Source: Hyphomicrobiales bacterium (GTDB lineage: Bacteria; Pseudomonadota; Alphaproteobacteria; Rhizobiales; Xanthobacteraceae). Taken from it: a stretch of 11,702 bases of DNA. The DNA is taken from contig JACQTM010000170.1 in NCBI GenBank assembly GCA_016210825.1, forward strand, positions 1-11,702, read 5' to 3'. Every line of letters starts with the position of its first letter. The stretch's first letter is position 1. The position numbers were made by a program, and so were the translations under genes. The notes below the pieces were generated by a model, which was not told where the DNA came from, did no database searches, and worked only from the letters and a program-made list of their open reading frames with translations. This document shows, piece by piece, positions 1 through 5,183 of the stretch.

Positions 1-2
1 GG

Positions 3-53
3 CTCGACCGCAACTGGGCATACAATCCGCAATGCAAGATGGCTCGGCCTTAA
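3..53 (+). CDS. possible 3' end of an upstream gene (partial)
   Basis: Frame 3 is open from the window edge and ends in TAA at 51-53, giving a 16-residue tail that ends in KMARP. The other two forward frames are also open here, so the reading frame is not decided by the sequence. No family can be recognised from so short a tail. Downstream, bases 80-123 are rich in T, but I see no clear hairpin terminator. Confidence 0.2.
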   Translation, partial: LDRNWAYNPQCKMARP

Positions 54-174
54 AGGGCGGATTTTCCAAGCCTTTGCATTTGTCCCCTTTTTATTTACTT
101 TTTGTTCTTGTCTTGTTCTTTAAGCCAGGATACGTTTGCAACGCTCAATCACCACGTGTGTTAGGGGGCGTTCC

Positions 175-867
175 ATGTTTGTAACTGCTAGTCGCGTCAC
201 GGCGCTTGCTGCCGTCATCCTCTCGCTGACAATTGGTTCCACTCTTTCCCAGGACGTCCGCCAACAGGAACGGCGCCAGCACGAGCCGGGCCGGTTCGAT
301 TTTTATGTTTTGGCCTTGTCGTGGTCGCCGTCGTTTTGCGCCGCCGCGCATGAGCGCAATGGCCGTGCTCCGCAGGCGCAATGCAGTGCGCGGCCTTATT
401 CATTCGTGGTGCACGGTCTTTGGCCGCAATACGAACGCGGCTTTCCGCGCGATTGCCAGGTCCCGGCGCCGCGGCTGCCGCGCACCATCATGGAATCCAT
501 GCTCGATCTGATGCCGAGTCCGCGCCTCGTCTACAACGAGTGGGACCGCCATGGCACCTGCTCCGGACTTGGCGCCGCGGATTATTTCAACAGCGTGCGC
601 AAGGCGCGCGAGACCGTGAAAATTCCGCCGCAATTCCAAAATGTGACGACGACGCTCGCCGTCACGCTGGATGAGGTCGAAGAGGCTTTCGTCAAGGTCA
701 ATCCTGGACTCTCGCGTGGCGCCATCGCGGTAACCTGCGACAGCAAGCGGCTGAGCGAGGTGCGCGTGTGCTTCACCAAGGACTTCCGTTTCCGCGATTG
801 CGCCGAGATCGACCGCCGGGCCTGCACGAACGACAAGCTGACAATGCCGCCTGTGCGCGGCGGCTAA
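175..867 (+). CDS. secreted ribonuclease T2 family protein
   Basis: This is an RNase of the T2 family, acid-type endoribonucleases that cut RNA through a 2',3'-cyclic phosphate and act outside the cytoplasm. Both family signatures are visible. CAS I is HGLWP at residues 80-84. CAS II is EWDRHGTC at 122-129, with catalytic His80, Glu122 and His126; the usual Lys before the second His is Arg here. Cysteines at 55, 70, 94, 129 and further on fit disulfides. The N-terminus (MFVTASRV followed by a hydrophobic stretch to about residue 22) reads as a signal peptide, so export to the periplasm or medium is inferred. ATG 175 was chosen over the in-frame TTG at 136 because AGGGGG at 163-168 lies six bases before it. 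The 230-residue length is normal for the family. The physiological substrate is not shown by the context. Confidence 0.93.
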   Translation: MFVTASRVTALAAVILSLTIGSTLSQDVRQQERRQHEPGRFDFYVLALSWSPSFCAAAHERNGRAPQAQCSARPYSFVVHGLWPQYERGFPRDCQVPAPRLPRTIMESMLDLMPSPRLVYNEWDRHGTCSGLGAADYFNSVRKARETVKIPPQFQNVTTTLAVTLDEVEEAFVKVNPGLSRGAIAVTCDSKRLSEVRVCFTKDFRFRDCAEIDRRACTNDKLTMPPVRGG

Positions 868-915
868 CCGCTGCCTTCTCCAGCCGCATTTACGATTGCT
901 CAACCAAGACCGCGG

Positions 916-934
916 CGGCGCCCGGGCGCCGTTG
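916..934 (+). terminator. candidate terminator after the RNase T2 gene
   Basis: A perfect 16-bp palindrome (916-931, CGGCGCCCGGGCGCCG) sits 48 bases after the RNase stop codon. As RNA it would fold to a 6-bp GC stem with a CCGG loop. It is followed only by TTGTCTC rather than a true T-run, so intrinsic termination would be weak. It could instead be a DNA-binding palindrome or chance in GC-rich DNA. Confidence 0.35.
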
Positions 935-1025
935 TCTCGCCATGGCGTGTCTACGATCAGTGCAACGGAACCGTAAGCCAATCGCCATAGGCTGCCCGTG
1001 AGATGCTCCAGCGAGCCGTGACGCG

Positions 1026-1565
1026 ATGAACCGTTTCAGGGACTATCTTTGTTTCGCCGCCTGGAATTCCGGAATCGGCTATATCGCCTTGTGGGCGGTG
1101 ACGTACTGGGCGCTCGACAACGGGCAAGCCGTGTTCGGCAAATCCGGCCTGTGCCATGTCGATGAGTCCCAAGTCCTTTTCTATTGGGTGTGCGCTCCGG
1201 CGACGCCGCTCGCAATCTTAGCGAGTGTCGTCAACACCGCCCTCACCGTCACTGCATGGTCTCCGGTCTTTATTGCCGCCGCCACCGTGCGCCCGGATGT
1301 GATCGTGATCGCGGCACCAATCGTGCTGACGCATGTCATTGGGCTGCCGACGGCGATCTACGTCGCCATGCGCGTGATGCTGAAGGTTCTGCAACTTCCG
1401 CGGCGCCTCATTGTCGGTGCGCAGCAATCGGCGACCGCCGTCGCACCGCATGATCACCCCGACAATCATGCTGCCGCCGCGCGGTTGACACGAGCGATCA
1501 CCCGGCGCCCCGTTATCGCCGGATCACGATCGAGCTTCGGCCTGCGTGGAACCGCGCACGGTTAG
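1026..1565 (+). CDS. hypothetical multi-pass membrane protein
   Basis: I do not recognise a characterised family. The 179-residue product has a short N-terminus (MNRFRDYLCF), then hydrophobic stretches at about residues 10-30, 52-77 and 80-117. The last could hold one or two membrane segments. It resembles in style small membrane proteins of unknown function seen in rhizobial genomes, but this is recollection and not a match. Residues 125-179 form a soluble tail rich in Ala, Arg and His with no visible motif. The ATG at 1026 has only a weak purine stretch (AGCGAG, about ten bases upstream), so the start is moderately secure. The gene stands alone: the RNase gene ends 158 bases upstream and a convergent gene lies downstream beyond a hairpin. 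Confidence 0.6.
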   Translation: MNRFRDYLCFAAWNSGIGYIALWAVTYWALDNGQAVFGKSGLCHVDESQVLFYWVCAPATPLAILASVVNTALTVTAWSPVFIAAATVRPDVIVIAAPIVLTHVIGLPTAIYVAMRVMLKVLQLPRRLIVGAQQSATAVAPHDHPDNHAAAARLTRAITRRPVIAGSRSSFGLRGTAHG

Positions 1566-1586
1566 CCATCCGGGCAGGAAGCAAAA

Positions 1587-1608
1587 CGTCCGCCACGGCG
1601 GACGATTT
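1587..1608. terminator. bidirectional hairpin between convergent genes
   Basis: There is a perfect 8-bp inverted repeat, CGTCCGCC (1587-1594) and GGCGGACG (1597-1604), with a 2-base centre (AC). Realistically it forms a 7-bp stem with a 4-base loop. It is preceded by AAAA (1583-1586) and followed by ATTT. Read on either strand, a GC stem is followed by a short T-rich run; on the minus strand this is TTTT. It lies between the stops of the membrane protein gene (1565) and the minus-strand small gene (1635), exactly where a shared terminator is expected. Confidence 0.6.
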
Positions 1609-1634
1609 CAAAAGGCAATACAACGGCTGACCGG

Positions 1635-1865
1635 TCAATTGGCCGAACGCAGCTGTGTCTCCATGAATTCCATATAGCCCTTGAGGTAGCGCATGCTGCG
1701 CGCGTCATCGAGGGTGTTCAGTGCTCGCTGGCCGTCCCGCGCGACGTAATTGACATCCCGATGGAATGCCTGCAACGGACGATCGAGCAGCGCCGGGCGA
1801 TACCCGTCGAAGCTCGGATGTCCATAGGTATAAACCGCCACTGCCGCGATAACGCTACGCCACAT
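1635..1865 (-). CDS. small protein with possible N-terminal signal/anchor
   Basis: This is a 76-residue ORF with no recognised family. The N-terminus MWRSVIAAVAVYTYG is short, basic then hydrophobic, as in a weak signal sequence or anchor. The rest (HRDVNYVARDGQRALNTLDD, then MRYLKGYMEFMETQLR) is polar and likely helical. It has normal amino-acid balance, unlike the Arg/Ala/Gly-rich shadows around it, and no larger gene covers this strand or the opposite one, which is why I call it real. A GGCGGA stretch lies just upstream of the ATG as a poor ribosome site. It converges on the membrane protein gene and shares the hairpin near 1600. It is divergent from rlmJ. Confidence 0.5.
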   Translation of the reverse strand: MWRSVIAAVAVYTYGHPSFDGYRPALLDRPLQAFHRDVNYVARDGQRALNTLDDARSMRYLKGYMEFMETQLRSAN

Positions 1866-2051
1866 TGTCCGCCGTCACTTCGATCCATCGCGGCGGAACG
1901 ATCCCCCGCCAAAAACCTGCCTTGCGATGCTGGCACCCTAGCGCACGCACGTCACTTCCGGACTAAATAGGCAATGACAATTTTATCGATTAAAGCCGCT
2001 TGCAGAGTTTGATGTGCCGTCAACCACGAGAACGCCGCGATCATTGCCTCA

Positions 2052-2900
2052 ATGAATTACCGTCACGCCTTCCACGCCGGGAATTTCGCCGACGTCGTCA
2101 AGCACGCCGTCTTCACCCGTATCTTGCTACATCTGCGGCAAAAGCCGGCGCCGTTCCGCGTTATCGACACCCATGCCGGCTCGGGCGTTTATGATCTTGC
2201 GAGCCTTGAGGCGCGACGCAGCGGCGAGTGGCGCGAAGGAATTCATCGGCTGTTAACGGCATCGCTCGCGCCAGAGATCCGCGACCTGCTCGCGTCATAT
2301 CTCGATTCCGTCGAGGCATTCAATGAAGCGGGCCAGCTTGCATGCTATCCGGGCTCGCCGGCCCTCGCCCGGCACTGGCTGCGCGCGCAGGATCGATTGA
2401 TCGCCTGCGAGCTCGAGCCGACGGCAGCGGCGGCGCTTGCGCGAAATTTGCGCGGCGATACGCGTGTCAAGACTTTGAACATCGATGGGTGGACGGCGCT
2501 CTCCGCCTACTTGCCCCCGAAAGAGCGCCGCGGCGTCGTTCTTATCGACCCGCCCTTCGAGCAACCGGCGGAATCCGTGCGCCTTGCCGAGGGTCTCGCG
2601 ATCGCCCATCGCAAATGGGCGACTGGAATCTACCTCGCCTGGTATCCGATCAAGGACGCACGCGAGAATGCCGCTTTCGCGCGCCGCATCGCCCGCCTTG
2701 GGATCGCAAAAATCCTGCGCGTGGAGCTCACCATCGCCGCGGAGCCTGCGACCAATCGTCTGCGCGGGACGGGGCTGCTCGCAATCAACCCGCCCTGGAC
2801 GCTGGCCGGGGAGCTTGCCGGCCTCCTCCCGGCGCTTGCCACGATCCTTTCACCCGACGGTAGGGGAGAATCGAGGCTCGATTGGCTGGCTGGAGAATAG
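2052..2900 (+). CDS. rlmJ: 23S rRNA (adenine-N6)-methyltransferase RlmJ
   Basis: RlmJ (formerly YhiR, DUF519) uses S-adenosylmethionine to methylate N6 of one adenine in 23S rRNA (A2030 in E. coli). The N-terminal signature MNYRHAFHAGNFADVVKH (residues 1-18) is near-diagnostic for the family. The cofactor loop DTHAGSG is at 39-45 and the catalytic motif IV, DPPFE, at 166-170 (DPPYE in E. coli). The length of 282 residues matches the usual 280. The ATG at 2052 has no strong Shine-Dalgarno, but the signature begins exactly there, so the start is firm. It appears to be a single-gene unit: the small gene upstream diverges, and 216 bases separate it from the cold-shock gene. Rho-independent termination is not evident immediately downstream. 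Confidence 0.96.
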   Translation: MNYRHAFHAGNFADVVKHAVFTRILLHLRQKPAPFRVIDTHAGSGVYDLASLEARRSGEWREGIHRLLTASLAPEIRDLLASYLDSVEAFNEAGQLACYPGSPALARHWLRAQDRLIACELEPTAAAALARNLRGDTRVKTLNIDGWTALSAYLPPKERRGVVLIDPPFEQPAESVRLAEGLAIAHRKWATGIYLAWYPIKDARENAAFARRIARLGIAKILRVELTIAAEPATNRLRGTGLLAINPPWTLAGELAGLLPALATILSPDGRGESRLDWLAGE

Positions 2901-2952
2901 ACCTATGAGGGGCTATCCCTCTTTCCAGTTCCGGCAGGGCTGCGATAGTCTC

Positions 2953-3116
2953 TTGACTGTTAGGGTTGGCTTTGACGTTCCGCCTCCTTAAGGGGGGCCG
3001 GCGGAGTGACTGAGGCCGTTTACGCGGCCGACGCTTTCCCCGTTTGTGAATGTCCGGCCGAGCCGCCGCGCTGTGGGGGCCGGTGGCGGAGCAACCGCGG
3101 GGAGAGGAGTTTCCCG
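2953..3116 (+). promoter_or_regulatory. structured upstream region/leader of the cold-shock gene
   Basis: This is the 216-base gap before the cold-shock gene. TTGACT (2953-2958) is a possible -35 box, but no convincing -10 follows. CCTCCTTA (2983-2990) matches the anti-Shine-Dalgarno tail of 16S rRNA and can pair with AGGAG at 3105-3109. GGCCG (3014-3018) and CGGCC (3025-3029) form a small hairpin with a 6-base loop. CGGGGA (3098-3103) and TTCCCG (3111-3116) form a 6-bp stem (one G-U) whose 7-base loop is GAGGAGT, so the ribosome site is displayed in the loop. Transcription start and temperature control are inferred, not shown. Confidence 0.4.
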
Positions 3117-3332
3117 ATGGCTCAAACTGGTACGGTCAAGTTTTTCAATGGCGAACGTGGCTATGGCTTCATCAAGCCGGACGACGGCGGCCGCGACGTT
3201 TTCGTGCATATCACTGCCGTCGAGCAGGCCGGCATGAAATCGCTGACCGAGGGGCAGCGGATCAGCTTCGATGTTGAGCCGGACAAGAAGGGCAAGGGTC
3301 CAAAGGCGGTGAATCTCGTCATCACCGGCTGA
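3117..3332 (+). CDS. cold-shock domain protein (CspA family)
   Basis: A 71-residue single cold-shock domain (OB fold) that binds single-stranded RNA/DNA in the cytoplasm, usually as an RNA chaperone that melts secondary structure. RNP1 is seen as GYGFIK at residues 15-20 after KFFNGER, and RNP2 as VFVHI at 28-32. The C-terminal KKGKGPKAVNL is typical. ATG 3117 was chosen because GGAGAGGAG (3101-3109) lies seven bases upstream and the domain starts immediately; a longer frame back to 3006 adds only non-conserved Arg/Gly-rich sequence. It has its own upstream region and a strong terminator, so it is a monocistronic unit. The paralog (cspA, cspE and so on) cannot be assigned by sequence reading, and cold induction is unproven since many family members are constitutive. 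Confidence 0.95.
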   Translation: MAQTGTVKFFNGERGYGFIKPDDGGRDVFVHITAVEQAGMKSLTEGQRISFDVEPDKKGKGPKAVNLVITG

Positions 3333-3373
3333 GCAGCACACCGGATCCATTCTTCACAATGTTCGATCCCGAC

Positions 3374-3408
3374 TGGGCGCGGCGGCAAGCCGCGCTGCCA
3401 TTTTTTTT
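3374..3408 (+). terminator. Rho-independent terminator of the cold-shock gene
   Basis: GCGCGGC (3377-3383) and GCCGCGC (3389-3395) form a perfect 7-bp stem around the loop GGCAA. The stem extends by TGG/CCA (3374-3376 with 3398-3400) past a 2-base bulge. Eight T residues follow at 3401-3408. It lies 42 bases after the cold-shock stop codon and just before the GST gene, so it separates the two transcripts. Confidence 0.88.
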
Positions 3409-3426
3409 GCATGCCCGAGATGTCCG

Positions 3427-4035
3427 ATGATGATTTTGCGCAATTCACCGGCCTCGCCATTCGGCCGCAAGGTGCGGATCGCCGCAAGCCTGCTCGGACT
3501 TGCGGACAAGATCACGATTGAGGCCGCCGACACCAGCAACCCCGCCGACACGGTGCGCCGGCAAAACCCGCTCGGCAAAATTCCCGTGCTGCTGCTCGAG
3601 GGCGGCCGCACGCTCTTTGATTCCCGCGTGATCCTGGAATATCTCGATCACATCGCCGGCGGCGGACGCATCATTCCAACCGAACCGCATGCGCGCTTCG
3701 AAGCCCTGCGACTACAAGCCATGTGTGACGGTGTGCTCGATGCTTCGATCCTGCAGGTCTATGAGGGCCGTTTCCGCGCGGCCGACATGCAGGATCAGAA
3801 ATGGTTGGAATATCAGGCCGACAAGATAACGCGTACGTTCGCGGTGCTCGAAGCCAACCCGCCGCCGCTCGACGCGACACCGAATGTTGGCCAGATCACC
3901 CTCGCCTGTGCACTCGGATATCGCGATCTGCGTTTTGCCGGAACCTGGCGCGGCGCGCATCCGCGCCTTGTCGCCTGGCATGATGCGTTCGCCGCGCGCA
4001 TTCCGGCCTTCGCGGAAACGAAGTTCATCCCGTAG
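3427..4035 (+). CDS. glutathione S-transferase family protein (YibF-like)
   Basis: A 202-residue GST-fold protein. The thioredoxin-like N-terminal domain shows SPFGRKVRI near residues 10-18, the glutathione-binding cis-proline loop NPLGKIPVL at 47-55, and DSRVILEYL at 65-73. The remainder is the helical C-terminal domain. Length and motifs resemble E. coli YibF (SPF-RK, NPLGKVPVL, FDS-I-EYI). A Ser lies near the usual catalytic position; no Cys typical of beta-class GSTs is present there. The likely role is glutathione conjugation or reduction in the cytoplasm, but the natural substrate is unknown for this subgroup. Two adjacent ATGs (3427, 3430) are possible starts, with only weak purines (CCGAGA) upstream. 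It lies 19 bases after the T-run of the preceding terminator, so its promoter must overlap or its expression must rely on read-through. Confidence 0.9.
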   Translation: MMILRNSPASPFGRKVRIAASLLGLADKITIEAADTSNPADTVRRQNPLGKIPVLLLEGGRTLFDSRVILEYLDHIAGGGRIIPTEPHARFEALRLQAMCDGVLDASILQVYEGRFRAADMQDQKWLEYQADKITRTFAVLEANPPPLDATPNVGQITLACALGYRDLRFAGTWRGAHPRLVAWHDAFAARIPAFAETKFIP

Positions 4036-4051
4036 CCGCGCCGCCAATGCC

Positions 4052-4087
4052 AAAACGAACACCCCGGTCCGAAGATCCGGGGCGTTT
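4052..4087. terminator. bidirectional terminator between the GST and outer-membrane genes
   Basis: CCCCGG (4062-4067) pairs with CCGGGG (4077-4082). With one bulged base, two further pairs close a 4-base loop (4070-4073), which is TTCG on the minus strand, a tetraloop typical of terminators. Outer AAACG/CGTTT arms (4053-4057, 4083-4087) can extend the stem. On the minus strand it ends in a TTTTG run and would terminate the outer-membrane gene whose stop is at 4109. On the plus strand it would end the GST transcript. Confidence 0.7.
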
Positions 4088-4108
4088 CATGTCGCGCGGC
4101 CGCTCGGT

Positions 4109-4723
4109 TTAGAAACGATAATTCACGCCGAAGCGCAGCAGGTTCGATTCGAGACCATTGTCCCGGCCGGTCACTGAATAAGCGGTATCGGTGAGATCGA
4201 TGTAAAGATACTCCACCTTGGCCGACCAGTTTGGCGTCATGCCGACCTCGACGCCCGCGCCAACGGTCCAACCCAAATTGGTGTGAGATTCCGAGAGCGC
4301 GAGATTGTCACCGCGCAAGCTGCCATAGGCGAGACCGCCGGTGCCGAACAAAAGGATATTGTTGAAGGCGATACCCGCGCGACCCCGCAATGTGCCGAAC
4401 CAGGGATTGGCAAATTTCCACGGCGCGAAGACGTCGTCGGCGCTCGACAATTGGATGTCGGTTTCGATACCGAAGACGAATTGACCGCTTTGGAAATTGT
4501 ATCCGGCCTGCAAGCCGCCGAAGATACCGGAGGGTTCCGTCGGATTGTTGGTGGTCTCGCCCCATTGATAACCGAGATTGACGCCAAGATATGGGCCCAT
4601 CCAGCTATAGGCGGCGGGCACCGCGGCGTAGGGCGCGTAGGTGCGCGGCGGAATATCGGCCGCAATCGCCGCGTTCCCAGCAACGGCGATTGCGAGCGCG
4701 GCGCCGAGAGCCATCCTCTTCAT
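4109..4723 (-). CDS. outer-membrane beta-barrel protein (Omp25/31-like)
   Basis: A 204-residue surface barrel of the kind abundant in rhizobial outer membranes. A clear signal peptide (MKRMALGAALAIAVAGNAAIA, cut before ADIPP) is followed by a Pro/Tyr/Ala linker. Then WMGPYLGVNLGYQWG opens a series of alternating strands rich in Gly, Tyr and Trp. The last residues, LLRFGVNYRF, end in aromatic Phe, the usual BAM recognition signal. The sequence YLYIDLTD near the end is typical of these small barrels. The start at 4723 was preferred to a frame extending to 4888 because GAGGAGGG (4735 to 4728 on the minus strand) lies four bases before it and the signal peptide begins there. It is monocistronic on its strand, with a terminator at about 4052-4087. 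Structural stabilisation of the envelope is the family role; pore activity is not implied. Confidence 0.92.
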   Translation of the reverse strand: MKRMALGAALAIAVAGNAAIAADIPPRTYAPYAAVPAAYSWMGPYLGVNLGYQWGETTNNPTEPSGIFGGLQAGYNFQSGQFVFGIETDIQLSSADDVFAPWKFANPWFGTLRGRAGIAFNNILLFGTGGLAYGSLRGDNLALSESHTNLGWTVGAGVEVGMTPNWSAKVEYLYIDLTDTAYSVTGRDNGLESNLLRFGVNYRF

Positions 4724-5183
4724 CGGTCCCTCCTCGCATCCCCGGATTGCGAGCGCGTCAGACGCGCTTGCTTGATCCGCTGCCGACTTCGGCGCACTCG
4801 GCGCACTCCCCGCGCGGCTTTTCTTTGCGGCGTTATCACCGCCGAAAATGAAGTCCGCGGGTCGGGCGAGTGGCCAAAAATCGGCCATTTCGTGGGTACG
4901 ATTTATCGCGGTTTTTAGGTTAAACGTTCATGAATCCGAAACCGTCAGAAATCGTTATGCCTAAGTAAGTGTTTAGATTTTTGCTTCGGTTTCATTGCGC
5001 GTTAACTATAATGACAATGGCAATGCTTCTTTGTCGCACTCAGGCTGTGCGCGTGGACGAAAGCGGCGCTGACGTTGCCCGGAATTCCGATCCAATGCGG
5101 GCCCCGGCCGCACGCGATGCGCAATATGCGCGGGCGCAAGACGTTAGCTGGCCGCAAGCGCGCCGGCACATTATTTTCACGCC
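4724..5183. other. 460-base gene-poor region between divergent omp and uvrC
   Basis: This stretch must hold the promoters of the minus-strand outer-membrane gene and of plus-strand uvrC. TGGCC (4871-4875) and GGCCA (4883-4887) form an inverted repeat with a 7-base spacer that could be an operator or a leader hairpin for the omp gene. AT content rises at 4910-5020, including a perfect TATAAT. A frame opening at GTG 4969 (72 codons, with internal ATGs at 5011, 5017 and 5023) ends in an ATGA overlap with the uvrC start. Its composition gives no support for coding, so I leave it unannotated as a gene. I see no other feature here. Confidence 0.55.
5007..5012 (+). promoter_or_regulatory. possible -10 element upstream of uvrC
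   Basis: A perfect TATAAT at 5007-5012 lies in a locally AT-rich stretch, 171 bases before the uvrC ATG. The best -35-like hexamer, TTGCTT at 4981-4986, is 20 bases away, longer than the ideal 17, so the promoter call rests mainly on the -10 box. Confidence 0.35.

Noticed and set aside
80..123. T-rich tract as a terminator of an upstream gene or a promoter of the RNase gene
   Set aside because: No GC stem precedes it, and TTG-type -35 candidates have no acceptable -10 at 16-18 bases.
400..981. 193-codon minus-strand frame opposite the RNase T2 gene
   Set aside because: The plus strand carries both T2 signatures and a good ribosome site; the antisense frame has no motif.
1976..1995. AT-rich near-palindrome TTTTATCGATTAAA between the divergent small gene and rlmJ
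   Set aside because: The symmetry is imperfect and no promoter boxes of sensible spacing surround it, so I cannot call it a site.
4724..4888. N-terminal extension of the outer-membrane protein frame
   Set aside because: The signal peptide and strong ribosome site place the start at 4723; the upstream codons would bury the signal peptide.
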